Assembly (NCBI GenBank): GCA_021734785.1
Contig: JAIPIF010000005.1
Coordinates: forward strand, 18,016-82,015
Reading direction: 5' to 3'
Source of the DNA: Candidatus Altimarinota bacterium
GTDB lineage: Bacteria; Patescibacteriota; Gracilibacteria; UBA4473
DNA: 64,000 nt
Of the stretch, positions 51,228 to 61,281 are shown piece by piece; positions within the stretch are counted from its first letter, which is position 1; each line of letters starts with the position of its first letter. Under the pieces are notes generated by a model that was not told the origin of the DNA, made no database searches, and saw only the letters and a list, made by a program, of their open reading frames with translations. Position numbers and translations under genes: made by a program.

Positions 51228-54149
51228 CTAATCTACTTCTCCCAATAATTTTGTAGCTTCTTCTGGCCATAACCTTCTCGCCAATAATTCAGCGTGTATT
51301 GACGAAGGTGTTTTCACACCCCATAAAGCAATTCCTATTTGGTGCCCTGAAACGCTCCATTTTTTTTCTGATAACGTAAATCTTTTGTTCGCTAAATAGC
51401 ACCCTTTTCCCTTTTGAATCAATTCGGATATGCTGCCGATAATTTCTCGAAAATCATTATCATTCTGTAAATTTAATTTTTGTTCTGGTAATAGTTCTTT
51501 TGCTTTCTCCGGCCATAGTCGTTTCGCCAACAGTTCAGCGTGATGAATGGTTGGCTGTTCTACCTGCCAAAGTGCATATCCAATTTGTCTTCCCGAAACG
51601 CTCCATTTTTTTTCTCGTAACGTGAATTTTTTTGGGAGAAGCCTTTTCCCCTTGCCTTTACAAAGTAAATTTTCAATCCCACCGATTATTTCTCTAAGAT
51701 GATCATCGTTGTAAATATCAAATTTTTCTTCTGGTAATAACTCTTTGGCTTTTTCTGGCCATAATCGTCTCGCCAATAGTTCAGCGTGATTAGCCGTAGG
51801 ATTATCAGTTTGCCAAAGAGCACGTCCAAGTTGGCTTCCTGAAATATTCCATTTTTTTTCTCCTAAACAGAATCTTTTCACTTTTAATGGAACTCCTTTC
51901 CCCCCTTGAATTAAATTTTTAATATCTCCAATAACTTGTCGAAGATGATCATCATTGTGAATATCAAATCTTTTTTCAGGCAGGACTTCTATGGCTTTTT
52001 CAGGCCATAGTCTCCATGCTAATAACTCGGAATGGTAAGAACTTGGTGCTTTGTTATCAAAAAACACTCGCCCAAGCTGACTTCCTGAAACTTTCCATTT
52101 CTTGCTTGGTAATACAAAACTTTGTTCTACTAAACTTTTCCCTTTCCCATCCTTTATTAAATTTCCTATATTTCCAATAATTTTCCTGAGATGATCCTCT
52201 TTATTTATGTCAAATTTTTCTTCTGATAATAAACTATCTGCTTCTTCGGGCCAAAGTAACCAAGCCAGTTTCTCGGCATTTGTAGAGTTTGCTCTCTGAT
52301 CCCTAAAAACAGCTGAAACAATTTGAAAGCCCGAGATACTCCATCCCTTTTCTTTATTTTCAAATCTTGGAGCGTCCATTAGGTTTATCCCTCTGCCATT
52401 TTTTACAAGATTGTGAATGCTCCCAATCAATTCGCGAAGTTGGTCATGATCGCGTAAATTGATGGGCTCTCTGAGCCGAACACCCTCATCTATTTTTTTT
52501 AGGTCTTCTCTCTGGTACTCGTCCATTTCAATGAGATGTTCAAAAAAGTTCTTCGTTTCGTATTTTCCGTACTCGCCACGACTAAAAATCTCGTGTCTCC
52601 GGCGTTTTTTGTTTTTAAAAGGCCCTCCGTCCTCGGGATTAAAGCGCGGTCCAAAACCAATTCCGTACGCGCGAAGTTCCCAGAGGGGTTCGATGACGTA
52701 GGTATTTTCTCGAGATTTTGCGGGAAACCGCTCCGTCATTTTTTCATTCAGTGTTCGCATGATCCGTCCGTTTCCCTGAAGGATTCTTGCCGGTGAGCGG
52801 ACCGGTGTCAGCCACAATGCCCCTCGAAGGGTCGGCACATCCCATCCTTCTCCTACTTTTGAAACTGTCACAACAATATCTACTTCGTTGTTATTCAAAA
52901 GTTCTTGTGCTTTGTCGGGTTCCATGCCGACATCGTATTTTTCGTTGGAACTTGTACAGCGCACTGCCTTGATTCCGAGGCTTTCCAAATAATGCTTGTA
53001 GCGTTCTGCGTGTTCGATGGTGCCACAAAAAGCAACGCTGGGCAGATATCCATCATGCTTTTCCTTCAGCTCTAAATATTTTGTTGTAACCGCCTCTGAA
53101 ACAGTCCGTCCGTCCTGCATGCGAAACCGTTCTAGTTCCGCCAGCTTTCCCAGAAGTCCTTGGGTCAGTGTCACTCGCTCATCTAATTCACAAGAAGCCA
53201 AGCCGATATTTGGAAGTTGCGGCAAGATGAGTGTCCCATCTTCTACCAGTTCCTGAACTCGAACCCAGTCGATCACCTCCAGATCGTAAATATCCTGCAC
53301 GGTTTTTTCCGTCAGTTTGGGAGTGGCTGTCATACGAATGTGGAGCTTTGGGCACTTCTCCCGAAAATATTCCTCAATTTTTTGTTCTTCCCATTCTTCA
53401 AATTTTTCTTGGTGCTCCACTTTTTCTTCTTCTGGATCGAGCTCTTCTTCAAATTGTTCATCGTATTTGCCAAGTGCTTTTGCGGTTCCTTCTCCCAAAG
53501 ATCGATGGGCCTCATCCGAAATAACTACCTGCACGTCCAACATAAAATCATCCAGCAGTGCTGGTGCACTTTTGGCAATGCTGAGGAATGATTGGTAAGT
53601 CATCACGATCACATTTTTGAGATCCTCTGTGTTTTGAGGTTGTTCCCGAAGGCATTCTGCCACACGTTTTAATTCCTGCATGGCATTGCCGTTCAGAGTT
53701 TGCAAATCCAAACAGTGAACCTGTTCGTCTGTGTATCCAGCGCCGGGGATTCCGCTAGATTCATCACCTACAAGCTCCTTCTTGGTCGCATTCAACAGGT
53801 TCAAACGAGGAACCAACACCAAGGAAGTCTCTTTCAGAGAAGCTAAAATCTCCGCTGACAATCGACTTTTTCCCGCTCCCATCGGCTGTTTGATAAGCCC
53901 CTGCAGCTTTCCAGCTCCCAAAAAGCGAATGAGCTTTTCGAGACTTCGTACCTGGTTCAAACGAAGCTGATCTTTGTTCTGTAAAAGTCTTTCCTGTAAT
54001 TTTTCGACAAAATTTTTAACGTAATTGACTTGATACACTTGCCGAATTACATTTTGTCGCTCTTCTTCAATATCATCCAACGAAAGAAACTGTCGCTCTT
54101 TTAAGCGGCTTTCAGTATCGATTTGATCCAGCCTTTTTTCTTTCGACAT
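51228..54149 (-). CDS. SF2 DEAH helicase with five 82-residue C-terminal repeats
   Basis: 973 residues from ATG 54149; the in-frame GTG at 54182 abuts the -10 box and cannot be the start. A helical N-terminus (1-75) leads to motif I QPMGAGKSRLSAEIL (about 88-102), II VISDEAHR (210-217), III RMTATPK (272-278), V VSKVGEGWDVPTLRGAL and VI ILQGNGRIMR (455-465): a ResIII/type I-III restriction-like superfamily 2 motor. After a basic linker, residues 563-973 are five tandem repeats, each with a F[DN]I-x-NDDHLR start, GKG, a KKW-x-[VI]SG-x-Q-[IL]G core and HAELLA-x-RLWPE. The core looks helix-turn-helix-like. No nuclease or methylase domain is seen. It is the sole cargo of the tRNA-Pro island, so I infer a role in defence or in the element's own maintenance. 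Confidence 0.88.
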   Translation of the reverse strand: MSKEKRLDQIDTESRLKERQFLSLDDIEEERQNVIRQVYQVNYVKNFVEKLQERLLQNKDQLRLNQVRSLEKLIRFLGAGKLQGLIKQPMGAGKSRLSAEILASLKETSLVLVPRLNLLNATKKELVGDESSGIPGAGYTDEQVHCLDLQTLNGNAMQELKRVAECLREQPQNTEDLKNVIVMTYQSFLSIAKSAPALLDDFMLDVQVVISDEAHRSLGEGTAKALGKYDEQFEEELDPEEEKVEHQEKFEEWEEQKIEEYFREKCPKLHIRMTATPKLTEKTVQDIYDLEVIDWVRVQELVEDGTLILPQLPNIGLASCELDERVTLTQGLLGKLAELERFRMQDGRTVSEAVTTKYLELKEKHDGYLPSVAFCGTIEHAERYKHYLESLGIKAVRCTSSNEKYDVGMEPDKAQELLNNNEVDIVVTVSKVGEGWDVPTLRGALWLTPVRSPARILQGNGRIMRTLNEKMTERFPAKSRENTYVIEPLWELRAYGIGFGPRFNPEDGGPFKNKKRRRHEIFSRGEYGKYETKNFFEHLIEMDEYQREDLKKIDEGVRLREPINLRDHDQLRELIGSIHNLVKNGRGINLMDAPRFENKEKGWSISGFQIVSAVFRDQRANSTNAEKLAWLLWPEEADSLLSEEKFDINKEDHLRKIIGNIGNLIKDGKGKSLVEQSFVLPSKKWKVSGSQLGRVFFDNKAPSSYHSELLAWRLWPEKAIEVLPEKRFDIHNDDHLRQVIGDIKNLIQGGKGVPLKVKRFCLGEKKWNISGSQLGRALWQTDNPTANHAELLARRLWPEKAKELLPEEKFDIYNDDHLREIIGGIENLLCKGKGKRLLPKKFTLREKKWSVSGRQIGYALWQVEQPTIHHAELLAKRLWPEKAKELLPEQKLNLQNDNDFREIIGSISELIQKGKGCYLANKRFTLSEKKWSVSGHQIGIALWGVKTPSSIHAELLARRLWPEEATKLLGEVD
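51231..52463 (-). repeat. Five tandem 246-bp coding repeats
   Basis: DNA encoding the helicase C-terminus repeats with a 246-bp (82-codon) period; e.g. variants of 'tctggccataatcgtctcgcc' recur near 51264, 51511, 51757 and 52003. The first repeat in protein order is the most divergent and carries one extra residue; the other four are exactly 82 residues. Variation concentrates around repeat positions 22-35 and 52-60. Confidence 0.9.
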
Positions 54150-54173
54150 GAAGGAAAATGCAAATTCATAATC

Positions 54174-54201
54174 CTTATACACAGATTTTATTTTCTGTCA
54201 A
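54174..54201 (-). promoter_or_regulatory. Strong promoter of the island helicase
   Basis: Minus strand TTGACA (54196-54201), 16-nt spacer, TATAAG (54174-54179): the best consensus match in the window. It places the start of transcription about 18-20 nt before ATG 54149. Confidence 0.75.
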
Positions 54202-54274
54202 TATGTGGGCGTTAATATCAACTGTAAAATTTTACTTCCCTCAAAACATTTCAATAGAAAAAATACTTTTTCCC

Positions 54275-54343
54275 AGTGACCCCTTAGTTTTTCCGGCAAA
54301 AGGCGCTCTGCGGGGTTCTGGTTTTTGACCAGTGACCCCTTGG
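54275..54343 (+). repeat. AGTGACCCCTT direct repeats at the island end
   Basis: AGTGACCCCTTAG (54275-54287) and AGTGACCCCTTGG (54331-54343) are direct repeats 56 bp apart. A related AGTGACCCTTTAG lies at the other end of the island (51115-51127), and an inverted version TCACTGGCCCC near 54465. Such spaced copies near both ends resemble arm-type binding sites of a tyrosine recombinase. The 318 bases between the helicase and tRNA-Pro hold no gene. Confidence 0.6.
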
Positions 54344-54501
54344 TTCCCCGAGCAATAAACAAAAAAACGCAGTCATAGACTGAATTTGTCATTTTTTTGC
54401 GACCGACCTGGCAAGGAAAAAGAGGTCGGTTGCTATGAAGTCACTGGCCCCTGTTTTCGGCAAACAAAAAACTCTGGATACCCGCTCTATGAGCGGCTTA
54501 A

Positions 54502-54578
54502 TGGTCGGGGTGAGAGGACTCGAACCTCCGACCCCCTGGTCCCAAACCAGGTACTCTAGCCAACTGAGCTACACCCCG
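54502..54578 (-). tRNA. tRNA-Pro (UGG)
   Basis: On the minus strand: acceptor CGGGGTG/CACCCCG, D-arm AGCTCAGTTGGCTAGAGT, anticodon TGG in CCTGGTTTGGGACCAGG, T-arm GGAGGTTCGAGTCCTC and an encoded CCA. It is complete and is the integration site of the island downstream. Promoter at 54630-54657. Confidence 0.97.
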
Positions 54579-54629
54579 TAGAAGTTTTTCAAAAAGAAAA
54601 ACGATGTTCCCGACCAAAAGAGCGGAAAG

Positions 54630-54657
54630 AATGTACTGCGTTTTTGAAAAATTGCAA
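54630..54657 (-). promoter_or_regulatory. Predicted promoter of tRNA-Pro
   Basis: Minus strand TTGCAA (54652-54657), 16-nt spacer, TACATT (54630-54635), about 45 nt upstream of the tRNA 5' end. Confidence 0.55.
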
Positions 54658-54720
54658 CTTTTTCTGGGAGAATGAACTCGACTTGATTTTTGAAAAACAT
54701 TCCGCCAAAATCGCGCGCGA

Positions 54721-56427
54721 ATGAACACTGCTCCTCACAAAAAAACCGCTCCACGCAACGGAAAAAAATCCACTCCCAGTGCCGCATTTTGGCTGGGTGT
54801 CCTGCTGGTGATCGCTGGCATTTTGGGCCTGCTGTGGCAATTTCTTCCTCAAAAAACTACCACCCTTGACAGTGTTTTTCCTGCAAAAACAGCGGTCTTT
54901 GCCGAGCTTGAGCTCAGCGGAGATTTTTTCAAGCAGTTCAAAACGCTCAGTGGTTCCGAGTTTCAAATGGTGGCCAAAGAGTCCTTGGAGCACTGGATTC
55001 CGAACGGAAATTTTGACCAGCTGGACCGATGGATCGGAAACCGCGCCGGCATTGCACTCCTCCCGGAGGGGGAAATTCTCGTGGCGACTCGATATCAGAG
55101 TCGACATCGGGCGGAAGAATTTTTGCAGCAGTTTTTGGTGTCCGGCGAATCTTTTGCTCGGGAAGAAATCGAAGAACCGATAAAAGCGGAGATCCTTACG
55201 CCTGCCTATTCTTCGACTGTTGCTTTTGCGTTTTATCGACAGTGGCTCATTTTTTCGACAAATCATGAAACACTCTCGGCTGCGCTGCGCACGCCGGAAA
55301 AACTCCAGGACAATCCCCTCTTTCAAAAGGTCCAAAAAGATTTTAGCCCTGGAGCCAATGCTGTGGTCTTTTTTCAGGCAAAAGAGAGTGTCGAGCGATT
55401 CTTTTCGGAAGAATCGTTTTCGGCGCAGCTCCCCGTCCTTCGCGCAGTGGCCAATGCCATCCCTGCTGGTGGCACGACGCTGCAGTGGAAAGAAAGTCGA
55501 CTCGTCCTGCAATCAAAGTTTTTGACAGAAGAGGGTGTGTTTTCAGCTGACACGGCAGCAAAACAGCCAGAAAAAATAATCCCCCAACTCTCGCAGTTTG
55601 CACCAAAAGATGGCCTGCTGTTTCTCAACGGCAGTGATCTGTATGAAAAATATCGGCACACACGGGAATTTTTGTCAGACTTTCATCCCCAATTTGCTAT
55701 TATTTTTGACGGGATTCTCCGCAATCAGTCACGAGAGATATTTGGTGAAAAGTTTGATTTTGAAAAAGATTTTCTTGCCAAAATGCACGGACAGTACTCA
55801 CTCGTGCTCAATTTTGCTGACCCCGCAGAACCCTTCGTACATCTGACACTGATTACCGGCTACGGCGGTCCCGATCGAGAAAAAAACCTCGCCGAGCTCA
55901 CCGATGTGATTCATTTCGCACAGAGTCAGTTTGCGACAGAAGTGCGAGAAGTCCCCCTGCCCGACGGTTCGGTACGAGAGGAACTGGTGGCCAAGGATCC
56001 GCGAGAAATCCCGATCAAAAAAGAAATTCTCGGTGGCCAGGAGTACTACGCCGCAGAAAATGTTGCCAACCACAAAAAGTTTTCGTACGGATTTTTTGAC
56101 GGATACCTGATTTTTTCCACACACGAGCAAGGCATTCGGGACGCATACACCGCAAGGCAAACCCCCTCAGCGAGTCTGGCCCAAAACGCCGACTTCCGCG
56201 AAAGCGTGTTATTTGATTTTTCTGCAGCCAACTCGTACGGATTTGTGCATCTGGGAAAAGTACTCAATTTAATTGAATTTTCGGAGCAACTCCGGCTCAC
56301 CCCGCCACAAGACCTGGGGGGGACGTCGCTGGGAAAAACACTTCTGCGTGGTTTTCGAAATGCGACCTTTGCACGAAAAACGCTCCCCGGGCAGGTGCTC
56401 TGGACGACCATCCTGCGGATGCGGTGA
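54721..56427 (+). CDS. Membrane-anchored DUF3352-like protein
   Basis: 568 residues. A basic N-terminus is followed by one membrane helix (about 24-44, FWLGVLLVIAGILGLLWQFL), then a large extracellular part with the repeated two-lobe pattern of DUF3352 proteins: FPAKTAVFAELELSGDFF, GNRAGIALLPEGEILVATRY, FYRQWLIFSTNHETLSAAL and later FGYGFFDGYLIFSTHEQGI-like text. Function of the family is unknown. It is the only gene between tRNA-Pro and tpiA. The family call is tentative. Confidence 0.7.
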   Translation: MNTAPHKKTAPRNGKKSTPSAAFWLGVLLVIAGILGLLWQFLPQKTTTLDSVFPAKTAVFAELELSGDFFKQFKTLSGSEFQMVAKESLEHWIPNGNFDQLDRWIGNRAGIALLPEGEILVATRYQSRHRAEEFLQQFLVSGESFAREEIEEPIKAEILTPAYSSTVAFAFYRQWLIFSTNHETLSAALRTPEKLQDNPLFQKVQKDFSPGANAVVFFQAKESVERFFSEESFSAQLPVLRAVANAIPAGGTTLQWKESRLVLQSKFLTEEGVFSADTAAKQPEKIIPQLSQFAPKDGLLFLNGSDLYEKYRHTREFLSDFHPQFAIIFDGILRNQSREIFGEKFDFEKDFLAKMHGQYSLVLNFADPAEPFVHLTLITGYGGPDREKNLAELTDVIHFAQSQFATEVREVPLPDGSVREELVAKDPREIPIKKEILGGQEYYAAENVANHKKFSYGFFDGYLIFSTHEQGIRDAYTARQTPSASLAQNADFRESVLFDFSAANSYGFVHLGKVLNLIEFSEQLRLTPPQDLGGTSLGKTLLRGFRNATFARKTLPGQVLWTTILRMR

Positions 56428-56448
56428 GGGAAATAAAATTCTAACGCT

Positions 56449-57117
56449 CTAACGCGGAAATGCCGACAGCAGTTCGCGCAGTTTTGCTTCGGGGTCATCG
56501 GCTTTGGTGATCGCGCTCGCGACCAGGAATCCCTTGGCTCCCAGCTGAAGCGAAATGCGAACGTCTTCGGCCGATTTGATGCCCGCACCCACGAGAACGG
56601 GGATGTCACGGGCCACCGCGACGGATTGGGAAATGGAATCGGGTTTGGCACTCGCGACAGACGCGGTGGACGAACCAATTAGCTCGGGGGGTTCGAAGGC
56701 CAAAAAATCCGGCCCCAGATGAGCAAATTCTTCAATTTCTTCTGGATTCTCGGCGCACACCACACGAGTCAAACTGGCCTTTTGGCAGCAGACATGGGCA
56801 TCACGAAGTGTTTCAAAATCGAGTCGGCGCTCAGAGTGATTGAGCAGCGTCCCGATGCCGCTTGATTTTTTGATCCCCTGGGGCAACAAGTGCCCCGTGT
56901 GCGAACCGTAATCCACCGGATCGCAGTGCTGCGCAAAGACCGGAATCGAGACCGATTCTGCCACGCGAAAAAGATCAAATGCGCTCACCGCCACCCCGAC
57001 GGAAACGCCTAAGTTCAGAGCAACTTTTTCGTGAATTTTTGCCAGATCCACCGCGCGACTGCCCGTGGCCTGCTCGTAGGTTTTAAAATTGGTAATCCAA
57101 ATGGGAAGGGAGATCAT
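56449..57117 (-). CDS. tpiA: Triosephosphate isomerase, archaeal-type short form
   Basis: Interconverts glyceraldehyde-3-phosphate and dihydroxyacetone phosphate. 222 residues, near archaeal TIM length (~225) rather than bacterial (~250). Catalytic residues are in place: Lys in TNFKTYEQATG, His in LLNHSERR, Glu in AFEPPELIGS, and the phosphate loop VLVGAGIKSAEDVRISL. The PELIGS segment and overall shortness are archaeal traits. It is divergent from infC and has its own promoter at 57142-57170. Confidence 0.93.
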   Translation of the reverse strand: MISLPIWITNFKTYEQATGSRAVDLAKIHEKVALNLGVSVGVAVSAFDLFRVAESVSIPVFAQHCDPVDYGSHTGHLLPQGIKKSSGIGTLLNHSERRLDFETLRDAHVCCQKASLTRVVCAENPEEIEEFAHLGPDFLAFEPPELIGSSTASVASAKPDSISQSVAVARDIPVLVGAGIKSAEDVRISLQLGAKGFLVASAITKADDPEAKLRELLSAFPR

Positions 57118-57141
57118 CAGCCAAAGAATATTTTCACCGCC

Positions 57142-57170
57142 ATTGTCTGCCGCAGGAGCGAAATCGTCAA
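57142..57170 (-). promoter_or_regulatory. Predicted promoter of tpiA
   Basis: Minus strand TTGACG (57165-57170), 17-nt spacer, GACAAT (57142-57147). Confidence 0.6.
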
Positions 57171-57237
57171 CTTTTCTGGATACTTTTTGACCGGAGAAAG
57201 CAAATTTTTGGAGGAGGATGTCTCCGCGAGAAAAAAG

Positions 57238-57265
57238 TTGACAAAGGAGCGCGTCTCTCTACAAT
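57238..57265 (+). promoter_or_regulatory. Predicted promoter of the infC-rpmI-rplT operon
   Basis: TTGACA (57238-57243), 16-nt spacer, TACAAT (57260-57265): a near-consensus promoter. Transcription would start near 57272, leaving about 28 nt before the proposed AUU start of infC. Confidence 0.75.
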
Positions 57266-57299
57266 CGCCGACGCTTTTTGTAACCTTCAGAATATAGGC

Positions 57300-57860
57300 A
57301 TTTCTCATCGTGGCGGCAAAGGAGGTCGACGAAAACCATTTCGTCGGGAACCACGTCGCGCTCATCGCATCAATCATGAAATTCGCGCCTCCGAGGTGCG
57401 TGTGACCGATGCGGAGGGAGAAATGCTAGGAGTGATGCGCACTAGTGAGGCCCTGATGAAATCAGAAGCCGCCGGTGCGGATCTGGTCGAAGTTTCTCCC
57501 AAAGCCACCCCCCCTGTCTGCAAAATTATTGAGTACGGCAAATTTCTGTACGCACTCAAGAAAAAAGAACAGCAGACGCGCAAGGCCAATAAAACCCGAG
57601 AACAAAAGGGCATTCGTCTGACATTCAAAATTGATGTCGGCGATCTGGACCGCCAGCGCAAACAGGCCGAAAAGTTTTTGGAAGAAGGACACCCCGTCCG
57701 TGTACAGATGCGGCTCCGGGGGCGAGAACGCGCTCATACCGATCTCGCCGTTCAAAAGCTCAATGGATTTCTCGAGTCTCTGAGTGAAGTGAGCAAAGTC
57801 GATCAGCCTCCCAAACCTTCTGGATTTCAAATCATGGCCCTGCTGCGGCCGGCTAAATAA
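57300..57860 (+). CDS. infC: Translation initiation factor IF-3, probable AUU start
   Basis: Binds the 30S subunit and proofreads start-codon choice. The conserved N-terminus ([15 protein letters not shown]) is encoded from about 57366, yet the only ATG/GTG/TTG in frame near it is GTG 57396, inside that block. The frame is open upstream past the promoter, and an ATT at 57300 followed by [13 protein letters not shown] gives a typical basic IF-3 leader, as in E. coli infC, which uses AUU for autoregulation. A nearby ATA (57294) is the alternative. The rest is standard: [23 protein letters not shown], linker, and C-terminal domain. 187 codons including stop. First gene of infC-rpmI-rplT. Confidence 0.9.
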   Translation: MSHRGGKGGRRKPFRREPRRAHRINHEIRASEVRVTDAEGEMLGVMRTSEALMKSEAAGADLVEVSPKATPPVCKIIEYGKFLYALKKKEQQTRKANKTREQKGIRLTFKIDVGDLDRQRKQAEKFLEEGHPVRVQMRLRGRERAHTDLAVQKLNGFLESLSEVSKVDQPPKPSGFQIMALLRPAK

Positions 57861-57871
57861 TTTCCTTTCGG

Positions 57872-58069
57872 ATGAAACAGAAAACACATTCCGGCGCCAA
57901 AAAACGAGTCAAGGTGACAGGATCGGGCAAACTCTTGCTCCAAAAAGCCTGTAAAAATCACCTCCTCAGCTCCAAGTCCAAGCGACAAAAAAAAGCCGAT
58001 CGATTGGGAAAATCCACAGGAAAAGGAAACCAAAAAACACTGGCAAATTTGCTCAATATTTCTCGCTAA
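57872..58069 (+). CDS. rpmI: 50S ribosomal protein L35
   Basis: 65 residues, very basic: [20 protein letters not shown], then [12 protein letters not shown] and the usual C-terminal region. Full length. 11 nt after infC, 9 nt before rplT: the standard infC-rpmI-rplT operon, where L20 typically represses translation by binding the mRNA. Confidence 0.95.
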   Translation: MKQKTHSGAKKRVKVTGSGKLLLQKACKNHLLSSKSKRQKKADRLGKSTGKGNQKTLANLLNISR

Positions 58070-58078
58070 TTTTAGAAA

Positions 58079-58438
58079 ATGGTACGAGTCAACTCTGGCA
58101 CCACCGCTCACGCACGGCATAAAAAAGTCCGTCAGGCCACCAAGGGCTATCGGGGCAAAAACCACACGACCTTTCGCCTGGCCATGCAGGCCATGATGAA
58201 GGCCGGACTGCACGCCTACCGAGGGCGCAAACAAAAAAAACGAGATTTTCGACGACTCTGGATCACACGCATTTCCACTGCCCTGAGAAACCGAGGGTTC
58301 CGATACTCAGAGGTAAAAAACGGCTGGCTGCATGCTCGCATGGAAGTCGATCGCAAAAACCTGAGCGAAATCGCCGTACAATATCCCAGCGTTTTCGACA
58401 AGCTCGTCGATGTAGCACAAAAGGCAAAGAGAAAATAA
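58079..58438 (+). CDS. rplT: 50S ribosomal protein L20
   Basis: 119 residues: MVRVNSGTTAHARHKKVRQ, KGYRGKNHTTFRLAMQAMMKA, YRGRKQKKRDFRRLWITRI and the C-terminal globular domain. Assembly-initiating protein of the large subunit, and translational repressor of its operon in other bacteria. Normal length. Last gene of the operon. Confidence 0.97.
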   Translation: MVRVNSGTTAHARHKKVRQATKGYRGKNHTTFRLAMQAMMKAGLHAYRGRKQKKRDFRRLWITRISTALRNRGFRYSEVKNGWLHARMEVDRKNLSEIAVQYPSVFDKLVDVAQKAKRK

Positions 58439-58515
58439 TTGTGGGAAAAAAGAGTGCACAAAGCACGCATTTTCCGGTTGCCCCTTTTGGGGAAATCCTT
58501 GATAATTTTATTTGA

Positions 58516-60680
<2,165 letters not shown>

Positions 60681-60695
60681 TGTTTTGAAATCGGG

Positions 60696-61196
60696 CTAAA
60701 ACGATCGTCGCGAAAATCCTCGGAAATTTCTCCAACTCCGCCACGCGGGTTGTTTTTCCGTCGGCGTGACGGTTTCAAGTTCCAATGATTCAAAGACAAA
60801 TCGTGCAGTCGCTCCCCCACCGGAAAAATTAAAATTGGCAAACACCGTGATCTCCTCTGGCTCACCGGGGAGAATTTCGACCGGAGAGAGAAACCGAAGT
60901 CGCACGCAGTCGTCGGATTGGAATTTAGTTCGGAGTGTTCGGCGATAATTCGCCGTCTGTGCCCAGACATGATCGATGTCAGTCCAGGACGAGAGCCCCT
61001 CGCGTCGGAGCACGATTTTGGAAATCGCCTGTCCCGCATCTTCTGCGGAAATCCGCAGCCGCATCAGGGGAAACCGCACGGCATTTCGCGGAATGACCTG
61101 CGGCATCTGCACCGGACGCACCTCCACAGAAACGGAGGAGGCAAATGCTGTCCCGCAGAGAAAAAATGCCACTGCGAGGAGAAAAATTTTCTTCAT
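60696..61196 (-). CDS. Secreted protein of unknown function (166 aa)
   Basis: Starts at ATG 61196 (MKKIFLLAVAFFLCGTAFAS): a classical signal peptide with cleavage probably after AFA. The mature part has a beta-sandwich-like pattern (RFPLMRLRISAEDAGQAISKI, RLRFLSPVEILPGEPEEITVF) similar to domains on candidate-phyla surface proteins, though I cannot name the family. The longer frame upstream overlaps the divergent wzy-like gene. The 285-aa gene follows 15 nt downstream. Confidence 0.75.
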   Translation of the reverse strand: MKKIFLLAVAFFLCGTAFASSVSVEVRPVQMPQVIPRNAVRFPLMRLRISAEDAGQAISKIVLRREGLSSWTDIDHVWAQTANYRRTLRTKFQSDDCVRLRFLSPVEILPGEPEEITVFANFNFSGGGATARFVFESLELETVTPTEKQPAWRSWRNFRGFSRRSF

Positions 61197-61245
61197 CAGT
61201 TTGTTTTTACCAGGTTTTGGAGTGAATGCAAGTCTTTCTGCAAAT

Positions 61246-61274
61246 TTGCCAAAACTCCCCGTCCCCAGTACGAT
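61246..61274 (+). promoter_or_regulatory. Predicted promoter of the wzy-like gene
   Basis: TTGCCA (61246-61251), 17-nt spacer, TACGAT (61269-61274), then 7 nt to ATG 61282. The earlier ATG at 61273 is part of the -10 box, so it cannot be the start if this promoter is used. Confidence 0.6.
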
Positions 61275-61281
61275 GCGCGCG

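Larger units (their letters stand above)
50986..54546 (-). mobile_element. Genomic island integrated at tRNA-Pro(UGG)
   Basis: About 3.5 kb bounded by 46-nt direct repeats (50986-51031 and 54501-54546) made of the tRNA-Pro 3' half. The island lies downstream of the intact tRNA's 3' end, the standard geometry of tyrosine-recombinase elements. Its only gene is a 973-residue helicase with a repeat array; no integrase is present. Base composition inside is visibly more AT-rich than in the flanks. An inverted repeat ATAAAAC/GTTTTAT (51032-51062) sits directly inside the left repeat. It is either a remnant or a non-autonomous element moved by a recombinase elsewhere. Confidence 0.85.

Noticed and set aside
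51231..52463. CRISPR-like array because of a 246-bp period
   Set aside because: The period is an exact multiple of codons inside one open frame, the units are long and divergent, and there are no short identical repeats with spacers. No other CRISPR array or cas gene was seen.
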